Positions 1-9,700 of a stretch of DNA of 64,000 bases are shown here, one piece after another; position 1 is the first letter of the stretch, and each line of letters opens with the position of its first letter. Where the stretch lies: contig NZ_CP053590.1 of assembly GCF_013365535.1 (NCBI RefSeq), forward strand, positions 2,098,501 through 2,162,500. Reading direction: 5' to 3'. Source of the stretch: Aquimarina sp. TRL1 (GTDB taxonomy: Bacteria; Bacteroidota; Bacteroidia; Flavobacteriales; Flavobacteriaceae). Below the pieces are notes generated by a model. The model had not been told where the DNA came from and did not search any database. It saw only the letters and a list, made by a program, of their open reading frames with translations. Made by a program: the position numbers and the translations under genes.

Positions 1-6
1 TACACA

Positions 7-3000
7 ATGATGCATGATAATAAGAAATCAAAGACCCCAAATGTTATATCAAGAAAAAAGAATATACCTCCTCTTATAGGGTATATTACGTCTGAAGAAA
101 TAAAAAATATTCAAAGCAAAACAGACAAATTAGGAGAGAGAGGGGTTGGTATTTCCTTTTTCTCTTTTGAACATGTGATTACATCTTCGGATTGGAAGTG
201 TTTAAAAAATAAAGCACAGCAATATGAAATAGATTTGTGTTCACTATTCCTAAATAGTTTGATCCCGATTTTGGAAAGATGGAGTTCCCAAAGCTCTTTT
301 TTAGTTGAAACGTCTATTCTTCCTTCAGAGGAAGATCTCCCATTTGCAGAGCAGGTACTGATTGTTCAAAAAACGCCCTGGATTACGATAACAAAATACA
401 TAGAGGAGCAACTACAGAATGAAATAAGAGCAGTAGATGCAGAAAATGGCATTCCTATTAGTATTAGATCTAATTTGTGGACAATGCCTCAGGTAGAAAA
501 TGATGAAAAAGGTCTTTTGTGTTCGATTGTAGAAAATGATAGAGGAATAACTGTGTGTTGGGAAGTTGATTCTCGTTTTTTCGAAGAGAGAAAGGTACAT
601 GAAATGTTTACTTCATGGATATCTTTACTGGACTGGTTACAAGATGAAGAATGGGAAAAACCATTACCAGATATTTTACCAGTGAACCAACGAGAAGTTA
701 GGAACTCGATAAATAATACCCAGATACCTATTGTAAAAAAGACGTTACATCACGACTTTTTTTTACAACCAACTAGAAATATAGCCTTACAATATTATAA
801 TGAAGAAGGAAATTATGAGCAGTTGACATATGAAGCATTAGCTCATAAAGTACTTTCTCTGGCAGCAACCTTACAAGCCAAAGGGGTAAAAAAAGGAGAT
901 CTTGTAGGAATTACAATTCCCAGAGGTCCCAATCAGATTATAGCCGTAATGGGAATTGTATCAATAGGGGCAGCTTATGTTCCTATTGGGGTTAATCAAC
1001 CGATATCAAGACAGAGAACAATTCACCAAATAGGAGAGATTAAACATGTAGTTGTTACTCCCGAATATGAAGAGAAAATAGGATATCCGGCGATTCAGAC
1101 AATCTCAGTAACAGATTTGAATCATGGGGTATTTGATTTGACATCTGTAGATATATCAACCGATGAATTAGCTTACGTCATTTTTACATCAGGTTCTACA
1201 GGGGCACCCAAAGGAGTAGAAATTACACATGAAGCAGCCTATAATACTATTCAAGATATAAATAAGCGGTTCTTAGTGACAGAAAAAGACAAAGCCCTTG
1301 CCTTATCAGCATTGGATTTTGACTTATCGGTATATGACATTTTTGGATTATTGTCAGTGGGAGGTTCTCTTGTTTTATTATCTGAGCAAACAAGAAGAGA
1401 GGCGACCATTTGGCGGGAGATGATAGAACGACATAAAGTAACTTTATGGAATTCTGTTCCGGCCTTGTTAGAAATGCTATTGATTAGTAATGTAGAAAAA
1501 AGTGAACTGTCTTCGCTGAGATTGGCAATGGTTTCAGGAGACTGGGTTGGTTTAGACCTTTTAGAATGTTTGGAAAAGGTGGCGCCACAAACAAAACTTT
1601 TTGCTTTGGGAGGAGCTACAGAAGCAGCTATTTGGTCCAATGTTTTTCCGGTAACCGAGGTGGCTTCAGGATGGAAATCAATTCCTTATGGAACCCCGCT
1701 GGAGAACCAATGCTACCGGGTAGTAGATTCATTGGGAAGAGATCGTCCCAATGGAGTTCCTGGAGAATTATGGATAGGAGGTAGTGGAGTTGCTAGAGGT
1801 TACTTGGGAAATCCAAAGCTTACAGCTGAACGATTTATTGTAGAAGGGGAGCAACGTTGGTATAGAACAGGAGACTTAGGACGTTATTGGGAAAATGGTA
1901 CTCTGGAGTTTTTAGGGAGAGAAGACCGTCAGGTAAAACTTAGAGGGTATAGAATAGAATTGGGAGAGATAGAAGTAGCGCTCAAAAAAAATGAAGGAAT
2001 CGATCAGGCAATTGCTTCGGTCGTGTCAAGAGAACAGGTACAGCACCTGGTAGCAGCAGTTGTTTCTACTCTTCCACAAGGAACTGTTTCTTCCGAACAA
2101 AAAGGAGTATCTGGTGCAATCCAGAAATTCAGACAAAAAGAAATTACAAAGCAATCAGAAGTAATAGAAATGTTTTTATACCGATTGCTGAAAATAGATA
2201 ATTTATTACTAGAAAAAGAACAATGGAACCCGATCGCTACGCTTGATATTTCTGAAGAACACCATAGAGTAGTACAGATGTGGATGGAGTGGTTATTAAC
2301 TAGGGAATTACTGTATTTAGAAGGCAATTCTTATAAACCCGGAAAAAGATTCTATGAGGTCTACGAAAAGGTATCAGAGAAGCTGACAGAGAAAACAGAA
2401 AACGATTCCTCGTTACTAGTAAAAGTTGGAGCACAGTTAGGAAAAAGAATACTGGATTATAAAGCAATTTTAGCAGGAAAACTAGAAGCAGCTGTTTTAT
2501 TAGATGATGCCGTTTTGTCTCCTGAGTATCTATCCGTAAATGACCCTGGAACTATTAAGGGAATAGATATAATTGCTGAAAAAATTAAGAAATTATCTTT
2601 TTCCAAAAAGAGACCAGTACGGGTGGCTGTATTAGGAGGAAGAACAGGAGTAATGACAGTTCGGTTAGCCAAACAATTAACAGCAGAAGAAATGCATTGC
2701 ACATTACTTGATACCGCTCCTTCAATGATTGCAATGGCAAAACAAAACCTTAGGGAGTTTTCTTCTTATGTAGATTGTCAAAAAATACATAAAAACAATA
2801 TAACCGAAGCGTACCGATACCATTTTGATATTGTTCTAGCGATTAATGCACTGCATAGATATGAATGTATTGATGAAGGGCTTGGACTGGCAACTTTATT
2901 GGTTAATAATGGAGGAAAAATATTAGCATTAGAACATGCGGCATTGAGTCCGATAGCGATGGTGACTTCTTCTATTTTGGATAGAGGGTATGTAGATTTT

Positions 3001-3600
3001 GAATATGAAAGAAAAGTCAGATATAATCCAATGCTGACAGGAAAACAATGGAGTGAGTTTTTTGTGAAAAAAGGGTTGCTAGATGTACAATATGAAGGAA
3101 TTCCTGATTCTTTTACAGAAATAATAGAAGCACAGAGTTCAGAGGATAGAAAACTACTTTTTCCAAACTCGATTTTAGAAGAATTGTCGTGCAAGCTTCC
3201 AGAGCATATGATACCGGAACAAATAGCAATTCTACCTGTCTTTCCATTGACATCTAACGGAAAAATTGACAGGCTGTCTATTGCTGAATCATTTGATTTC
3301 CAGGAAGAAATTTCTATAGAAGAAACCCCTGAAGAAGGTGTGGAAACAGAAATAGCTTCTATGTGGCAGGAACTACTTCAGGTAACTAATATTGGCAGAA
3401 ACCACAGTTTTTTTAAGATTGGAGGTGATAGTTTGTTGGCGACCCGGTTCCTGGCTATGGTAAAGGAACGATATGAGATAGAATTATCACTTAGAGCAAT
3501 GTTTGAAACTCCTGAGCTAAGAGATGTAGCAGCGATCATAAAGGATAAATATTCTGAGCTATGCGAAACAATGGAATTAATGGAAGAAGGGGAGATATGA
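7..3600 (+). CDS. NRPS module: partial Cy - A(Cys) - embedded MT-like - PCP
   Basis: Nonribosomal peptide synthetase predicted to load cysteine. Residues about 25-235 resemble only the C-terminal half of a cyclization domain. The A domain spans about 245-690, with a TSGSTGAPKG loop (394-403), the FDLSVYD A4 motif and the LGRED..RGYRIELGEIE A8 motif. About 340 residues (715-1050) inserted between A8 and A10 (LTSNGKIDR) form a methyltransferase-like domain, as in PchE, PchF and HMWP2. A PCP follows (IGGDSLL, Ser1142). The by-eye specificity code is D-L-Y-N-M-S-L-I, close to the known cysteine code. The glycine-rich SAM loop reads VLGGRTG, so the usual acidic residue and one glycine are changed; methylation or epimerisation are both possible. 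The frame is open to the left edge (two codons without a stop), so the true start and a Cy N-half could lie upstream. The next gene starts inside its stop codon (ATGA). Confidence 0.9.
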   Translation: MMHDNKKSKTPNVISRKKNIPPLIGYITSEEIKNIQSKTDKLGERGVGISFFSFEHVITSSDWKCLKNKAQQYEIDLCSLFLNSLIPILERWSSQSSFLVETSILPSEEDLPFAEQVLIVQKTPWITITKYIEEQLQNEIRAVDAENGIPISIRSNLWTMPQVENDEKGLLCSIVENDRGITVCWEVDSRFFEERKVHEMFTSWISLLDWLQDEEWEKPLPDILPVNQREVRNSINNTQIPIVKKTLHHDFFLQPTRNIALQYYNEEGNYEQLTYEALAHKVLSLAATLQAKGVKKGDLVGITIPRGPNQIIAVMGIVSIGAAYVPIGVNQPISRQRTIHQIGEIKHVVVTPEYEEKIGYPAIQTISVTDLNHGVFDLTSVDISTDELAYVIFTSGSTGAPKGVEITHEAAYNTIQDINKRFLVTEKDKALALSALDFDLSVYDIFGLLSVGGSLVLLSEQTRREATIWREMIERHKVTLWNSVPALLEMLLISNVEKSELSSLRLAMVSGDWVGLDLLECLEKVAPQTKLFALGGATEAAIWSNVFPVTEVASGWKSIPYGTPLENQCYRVVDSLGRDRPNGVPGELWIGGSGVARGYLGNPKLTAERFIVEGEQRWYRTGDLGRYWENGTLEFLGREDRQVKLRGYRIELGEIEVALKKNEGIDQAIASVVSREQVQHLVAAVVSTLPQGTVSSEQKGVSGAIQKFRQKEITKQSEVIEMFLYRLLKIDNLLLEKEQWNPIATLDISEEHHRVVQMWMEWLLTRELLYLEGNSYKPGKRFYEVYEKVSEKLTEKTENDSSLLVKVGAQLGKRILDYKAILAGKLEAAVLLDDAVLSPEYLSVNDPGTIKGIDIIAEKIKKLSFSKKRPVRVAVLGGRTGVMTVRLAKQLTAEEMHCTLLDTAPSMIAMAKQNLREFSSYVDCQKIHKNNITEAYRYHFDIVLAINALHRYECIDEGLGLATLLVNNGGKILALEHAALSPIAMVTSSILDRGYVDFEYERKVRYNPMLTGKQWSEFFVKKGLLDVQYEGIPDSFTEIIEAQSSEDRKLLFPNSILEELSCKLPEHMIPEQIAILPVFPLTSNGKIDRLSIAESFDFQEEISIEETPEEGVETEIASMWQELLQVTNIGRNHSFFKIGGDSLLATRFLAMVKERYEIELSLRAMFETPELRDVAAIIKDKYSELCETMELMEEGEI

Positions 3601-4697
3601 TAGGAGTAATAGGAGGATACGGAGCTGTCGGAATAGCAGCAGTACAGATATTAAAAAAATGGAATAGATATCCATTAAAAATAGGAGGCAGGAATCCTGA
3701 AAAAGCTAGAGAAAAGCTAAAAAAAGAATTCCCGGATGTCAGGTGGTCGTATGTCGATGTCTTTAATGATACTAGTATTGCTGATTTTGCAAAGGATTGT
3801 ATAATCATTGTCAATTGTGTTGGTCCTTCTCATAAGGTGTCTTCCAGAGTAGCAAAAGTATGCTTGTCATTAAATTGTCATTTGGTAGATGCAGGAATTG
3901 ATAAAGTATTGGAGGAGATGAATGCTATCGACGCAGAGACCTGTATCCGATATGGAGCAGGAATGACCCCTGGATTAACCGGAATTTTGCCACAATGGTT
4001 GGCATCAGAATTTGATTCGGTAACTTCATTACAAATGTATACAGGAGCTCTGGATACGTTTACTCCTTCAGGAGCAGAAGATTATCTGGTAGGAGTGTTG
4101 GACACATCAAATGAACCATTGGCAGCATGGAGAGATGGTCAGAAACGACAAACTGCCTCAAAAAGAAAATCTGCAGTACACCTTCCCTTTTTTCCTCGAG
4201 AAGTTTCCGTATTTCCTTTTTTTGATAAAGAATCATTGTTGGTGGCTAATGCGCTAAAGCTTGTAAATGGAGATTGGAGTTTAGTGATCGATGGAGAACA
4301 TGCTCCGGAAGTACTTAATGAAGTTCGGCTACAGTTTGAAAATGACCCTGTGAAAGCAGTAGAGAAGTTATGTATGGCAGCTGCGTTAGACTTAGAAGGT
4401 AGGAAATCATACTGTAATATATTATTACAATTAGACGGACTAAAAGATACTACAGATAAAACAGTAACAGCGTTGTTACAAACGGAGAATGTTTCCCAAT
4501 TAACGGGTACAATAACGGCTCTTGTGAGTATGGCTGTGTTAGAGCAAGAAGTTACCCCGGGAATTGGTCCAGCGGCATCTATTCCCGAACCTCAAAAAAT
4601 AATAAAGCGTTTACAGAACTCAGGGATATTAAAACAATTTATAGTACTAGAAGCATCTATCGAATCTCTATGTGAAGAAGTGGAAGGGGAGATCTAG
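3597..4697 (+). CDS. Saccharopine dehydrogenase-like NAD(P) oxidoreductase
   Basis: A 366-residue oxidoreductase with an N-terminal Rossmann fold of the saccharopine dehydrogenase type: MIGVIGGYGAVG (G6, G9, G12), then a basic IGGRNPEKA stretch that suggests NADP(H). I chose the ATG at 3597 because it overlaps the NRPS stop as ATGA, has GGAAGAAGGGGAG just upstream, and begins directly with the nucleotide-binding strand. A longer in-frame reading from 3561 adds 12 residues that look like antisense of the NRPS tail. Translational coupling to the NRPS implies a tailoring role on the peptide product, for example reduction of a thiazoline, ketone or imine. The substrate cannot be read from sequence. 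A separate Irp3-type thiazolinyl reductase lies just downstream, so the cluster has two candidate reductases. Confidence 0.8.
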   Translation: MIGVIGGYGAVGIAAVQILKKWNRYPLKIGGRNPEKAREKLKKEFPDVRWSYVDVFNDTSIADFAKDCIIIVNCVGPSHKVSSRVAKVCLSLNCHLVDAGIDKVLEEMNAIDAETCIRYGAGMTPGLTGILPQWLASEFDSVTSLQMYTGALDTFTPSGAEDYLVGVLDTSNEPLAAWRDGQKRQTASKRKSAVHLPFFPREVSVFPFFDKESLLVANALKLVNGDWSLVIDGEHAPEVLNEVRLQFENDPVKAVEKLCMAAALDLEGRKSYCNILLQLDGLKDTTDKTVTALLQTENVSQLTGTITALVSMAVLEQEVTPGIGPAASIPEPQKIIKRLQNSGILKQFIVLEASIESLCEEVEGEI

Positions 4698-4804
4698 AAT
4701 TAAGAAATAAGATTTTGATTGTAGATAGGGAGCTTTTTTATCAAATACAATAAAACTATTGGTTTTGATAGAAAAGAGGTCTATTAAATAATAAATAAAA
4801 GTAA

Positions 4805-5914
4805 ATGAAACCTAATAAACTAAAAGCGATTGTTTGTGGTGCTACATTTGGTCAGTTTTATCTGGCATCATTAAAAATATTACAAGATCATTTCGAGGTT
4901 GTTGGTCTGTTATCCAGAGGGAGTGATCGATCTAAAAAATGTGCAAAACAATATGGGGTACCACTATTAACAAGTATTAAAGAAATACCAGATACTGTTG
5001 ATTTAGCCTGTGTGGTTCTAAGATCAGGAGTAATGGGAGGAGAAGGAACAAAACTATCTCTTACCTTATTAGAAAAAGGAATTCATGTGCTCCAGGAGCA
5101 TCCGGTTCATCATAAAGACCTGGCAGCTTGTTTACGGGCAGCTCAAAAGAATAAAGTTCTGTTTAGAACCGGGGATCTTTATATACACCTGCCTGAAGTT
5201 AGACGGTTTATTACTTGTTGTAGAAGTTTGTCAAAACAACAAAAACCAATATATATAGAAGCAGCGTACGCATCGCAAGTGTCATACCCGTTATTACATA
5301 TTTTATCAGAAGCATTGACAACCACCCGTCCCTGGAGTCTGGATCAAGTTTCAAAAACAAAAGGACCTTTTCAGGTGCTAACTGGAGTAGTAGGAGGAGT
5401 TCCGTTGATCTTAAGAGTTCATAACGAAGTAAATCCTAATGATCCAGATAATCATTTGCATTTATTACATCGGATTACCATTGGTTTTGAAGGAGGGAGT
5501 TTATCATTAACGGATACGCATGGACCAGTCGTCTGGAATCCAAGAATGCACGTCCCGGAAGATGTTGGTACGATGAAAGAATTATCAGAAGCGGAAGCCT
5601 CTTTCCTTACTGCTAATAGTGTAGAAATATTAGGAAAACATACACCATTAAGCTACAGGGAGATATTAACCAAACAATGGCCTGCTGCTATCGGAGTTGA
5701 TTTATTAGAAATTAAGGAAGGAATTGTCACGGGAACAAAATTTCAGACTAAATCACAAAATGAACTGCTAATTTCCAAACAGTGGCAGGATATAACAAAC
5801 ATGTTGGGGTATCCTTCTATGGTACCAAATAGTGTACACCAGCCTTTATCTGTATCGACCATATTAGAAGCAGGAGAAGAAAAGAGTCAGGCAGAACTTT
5901 TGTATGAAAGGTAG
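4805..5914 (+). CDS. Thiazolinyl imine reductase (Irp3/PchG/YbtU type)
   Basis: A 369-residue Gfo/Idh/MocA-fold reductase. The N-terminus IVCGATFGQFYL (9-20) is the signature of thiazolinyl imine reductases of yersiniabactin and pyochelin synthesis. The EKP motif of sugar dehydrogenases is replaced by QEHPVHH (97-103), also typical of this group. These enzymes use NADPH to reduce a carrier-bound thiazoline to a thiazolidine during assembly. Its presence beside cysteine-specific modules with Cy domains is strong evidence that the product contains at least one thiazolidine. About 107 bases separate it from the gene upstream, and no obvious terminator is seen there, so it is probably co-transcribed. 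Assignment to the family is confident; which ring is reduced is unknown. Confidence 0.88.
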   Translation: MKPNKLKAIVCGATFGQFYLASLKILQDHFEVVGLLSRGSDRSKKCAKQYGVPLLTSIKEIPDTVDLACVVLRSGVMGGEGTKLSLTLLEKGIHVLQEHPVHHKDLAACLRAAQKNKVLFRTGDLYIHLPEVRRFITCCRSLSKQQKPIYIEAAYASQVSYPLLHILSEALTTTRPWSLDQVSKTKGPFQVLTGVVGGVPLILRVHNEVNPNDPDNHLHLLHRITIGFEGGSLSLTDTHGPVVWNPRMHVPEDVGTMKELSEAEASFLTANSVEILGKHTPLSYREILTKQWPAAIGVDLLEIKEGIVTGTKFQTKSQNELLISKQWQDITNMLGYPSMVPNSVHQPLSVSTILEAGEEKSQAELLYER

Positions 5915-5987
5915 TGTTAGACATTACTACAGCAGAAGTATTCTGTCGGATTGGATCATATACCCTATATAATAAAGAATAATAATT

Positions 5988-6701
5988 ATGTTACAATGTA
6001 GTCACATCCTTTGCAAAGTAGATAATATCCATAAACTAGTAGAAGATTATACAAAATTAGGTTTCTCTCTAATTTGGGGAAGCCGGAAAGAAAAAGCACA
6101 TAATGCCTTGCTGTGGTTTGAAGAGGGACCTTATATAGAATTCTTTCAGCTGCCCAAAAAATTTGAGGTCTTAAGTTACCCTTTAAAGATGTTTTACGGT
6201 CGGGGAGCAGGGGATAGATGGACTAAATGGTCTAAAAGCCCTGAGGGGTGGTGCGATATGGCTTTGGAGAGTCAAGAAACAATACTTGCTACTTCTTTTA
6301 TGCCTCCAGTTGATTTAAAAGCCATAAAAAAAGAGATGGATAAGACAGGAGTTCGCTCTTCCAGAATAATAAAAAACAAAAGAGTTAGCCCGGAAGGAGT
6401 AAAAATAAAGTACAGTATTTTTTGTCCAAATGCAACAGGATTTCCTTTTGTTTTTTCTGGATATGATTCCCCTCAAAAACCTGAAAAAATCAAACACCCA
6501 AATGGAGCTACGAAGATCAATTGGGTTAAGATGGGTGTCGATAGTACATATACTGAAGAATTTCACCATTTGATAAGAACAACTCCTTTTATCAAAACCA
6601 TACCAGATACAGAGACGAAAGTTTTTGAAGTTGGGCTAACAGGGTTGCGAAATGAATTAGACCCTCAATTATTACACGGAGCAGTATTTAAAACCTCTTG
6701 A
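5988..6701 (+). CDS. Glyoxalase-like (VOC superfamily) protein
   Basis: A 237-residue protein that looks like the Glyoxalase_3 branch of the vicinal-oxygen-chelate superfamily. It begins LQCSHILCKVDNIHKLVEDYTKLGFSL, with an N-terminal His and an amphipathic first helix typical of these folds, followed by ALLWFEEGPYIEFFQL, which supplies a Glu at the usual metal-ligand position. VOC proteins act as metal-dependent lyases, isomerases and dioxygenases, or as binding proteins that sequester a thiazole drug (bleomycin resistance type). In this cluster it could tailor or bind the thiazoline product, but no function can be assigned. The stop codon overlaps a TTG that could in principle start the next gene; I prefer a later ATG for that gene. 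Confidence 0.6.
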   Translation: MLQCSHILCKVDNIHKLVEDYTKLGFSLIWGSRKEKAHNALLWFEEGPYIEFFQLPKKFEVLSYPLKMFYGRGAGDRWTKWSKSPEGWCDMALESQETILATSFMPPVDLKAIKKEMDKTGVRSSRIIKNKRVSPEGVKIKYSIFCPNATGFPFVFSGYDSPQKPEKIKHPNGATKINWVKMGVDSTYTEEFHHLIRTTPFIKTIPDTETKVFEVGLTGLRNELDPQLLHGAVFKTS

Positions 6702-6745
6702 CTTTCTTTCCAAAACAAATACATTTTTTAAACGCACATCAAGCC

Positions 6746-9700
6746 ATGTTAACAAACACTATTACAACAGCAGATTTATTACTAAAACTCAGAAATGAAG
6801 GAATTAAATTGTGGGAAGAAGGAGGAAAACTTCGTTATAAAGCACCACAAGGGGTCTTGAAAAAGGAAGATATAGAAGAGTTAAAACAGCACAAAGAAGC
6901 AATTATTTCTTTACTTCAGGCAGAACAAAAACAAGTGACAATTGTATCAAATCCCGAAAAAAAATATACCCCTTTTCCACTAACAGATGTGCAGTCTGCT
7001 TATCTGTTAGGAAGAAACGAAGTGTTTAATTACGGGGGGGTTGCATGTCATATTTATATGGAACTCACCTATGATAATTTAGATCCTTTACAAACGGAAA
7101 AGGTATGGAATCAATTAATTGCCAGACACGAAATGCTTCGGGCTGTAATAGATAAAGAAGGATACCAACAAGTGTTGGAAGAAGTACCTGAGTTTAAAGT
7201 AACTTATATAGATGCCAAGGGGAAAGAAGAAACAACTTGTACAGCTATATTGGAGGAAATTCGAACAGAAATGGGGCATCGTGTATATGAAACAAGTCAA
7301 TGGCCACTATTTGATATTCAGGTAACTCGTACAAATAAGGTATCCGTATTTCATTTTTCAATAGAGTTTTTAATAGCAGATTGGGCTAGTATATGGATGT
7401 TACTGTCAGAATTTGAAAAGCTATACAATTATCCCAAGACAGTATTGCCAGAGATTCATTTAAGTTTTAGAGATTATTTAATAGGAGAAAGAGGACTGAG
7501 GGAAACTACTTCTTATGCAAAAGACAAGCAATATTGGATGCATAGAATTCAGGAAATTCCCGGAGCTCCTGATCTCCCAATGGCAAGAAACCATGTCCCT
7601 TCCGGGAAAGGGCATTTTACAAGGCGTTTTGTGAAACTTACTACAGGAGAATGGAACGAGTTAAAATCATACTGTCAGCAATTAGGAGTTACCCCCACAA
7701 CAGTTGTTATGACTGCATATGCAGCAGTAATTGAACGGTGGAGCAAGACAAAGGATTTTTGTCTGAACCTTACAGTGTTAAATCGCTTGCCATTGCATGA
7801 AGAAGTTAATGCTATTGTAGGAGATTTTACTTCTGTGAGTTTGTTACAAATAAACTGGAAATCAGAAGAAACGTTTCTGGAAAGAATAAAAAAAATCAGT
7901 AACCAATTGTTTGATGATTTAGATCACAGGTTGTTTTCTGGAGTGGAGGTAATAAGAGAAATTACACGCCAGAGAGGAAGAGGAGAAGCATTAATGCCTT
8001 ATGTGTTTACCAGTGCAATTGGATTAACCAATCCGGAAGAAGGAAATCAGATAAAAGGAAAATTGAGTGGTCATGGAATCAGTCAGACCCCACAAGTATT
8101 TATTGATTGTCAGGCAATGGATACGGTAGAAGGACTACATGTGAATTGGGATATTAGAGAAGGTGTTTTTCCAGAAGGAGTAATTGATGATATGTTTCAT
8201 GCTTTTTCAGAGGTATTACGAAAGCTGGTGCATGACAAAAATTGCTGGGAAGACAGAACAGTTGTTGCTTTACCCGAATGGCAAATCATAGAAAGAAATG
8301 CGATTAATGCTACAGAAAAAGATATAGCAGACAAAACACTGCATCATCAGTTGGTAGAAAGTATTAAAAACACACCAGAAGCGATTGCAGTTATTGATAA
8401 TGGGCAAAAGATATCCTATGGCGAAATAGGAAAAAGAGCTACCGCATTAGCAAATAAGTTACTGGAGTTAGGGTGCAAACCTCAGGATCGTATAGCAATT
8501 TCCTTAGAAAAAGGCATGGAACAAATTATTTCAGCAGTTGCGATACTTTCAGTAGGAGGGGTTTATGTGCCGATTGATGTTTTTCAACCAGTAGAAAGAA
8601 GAAACCATATGTTGCACCATGCAGAAATCCGTTTTGCAATTCTTCATGAAGAGAATTTAACAACCTGGAAAGATATAGAAAATACAATTCCACTTATCCC
8701 TGTAGAAACAATAGAATCTTCATCAGTAATTAATTTACAGGTTACTAATAATACCTCTTTACCAGCATATATAATTTACACATCCGGTTCTACCGGACTT
8801 CCCAAAGGAGTTGTTATAAGTCATAAAGCGGCTGTTAATACGATTACTGATATCAATAATCGTTTTGGGGTAACAAGCAGTGATACTGTATTAAGTCTGG
8901 CACAGCTTGGTTTTGATCTGTCTGTTTATGATATTTTCGGGTTGCTTTCAGTAGGAGGAACACTGGTGATCCCATCTAAAGAAAGACAAACAGACCCATC
9001 TCATTGGGCAACATTGATTCAGGAATATGAAGTTACTGTTTGGAATACAGTACCGGCAATTATGCAGATGCTGGTAACGTATTTAGAAGCAGAAAAAGAT
9101 ACGGTTTTATCGACTCTTCGGTTAGCGCTGTTATCTGGGGATTGGATACCACTTACATTACCAGATAGTATGAAAAATATCATTCCGGATATTGAGGTGA
9201 TAAGTTTAGGAGGAGCTACCGAAGCCGCTATTTGGTCCATTCACCATGTATATCAGGGAATAGAAGAAGATTGGAGTAGTATTCCATATGGAAAACCTTT
9301 GGCGAATCAAGGATTCAGAGTGTTAGATGGTCATTTATCTGATTGTCCCGTTTGGAGTACAGGAGATCTTTACATTACAGGGGTAGGATTAGCAGATGAA
9401 TATTTAAATGATAAAGAATTAACGGAAAATGCTTTTTTCTTTCATCCTGTAGATGGACAACGATTGTATAAGACAGGAGATTTAGGACGCTATACTCCAG
9501 GAGGAGAGATAGAGTTTTTAGGTAGAGAAGATCATCAAGTAAAGATAAGAGGTCATCGAATCGAACTTGGAGAAATAGAAGCTGCATTGGTGAAACATCA
9601 TAATGTGAAAGAAGCTGGAGTTGTAGTTGCCGGAGGGAGGGAGAACCAATCTCTATTTGCAGTAGTTGTGATACAGACACAAAAAGAAAATCAGGAAAAA

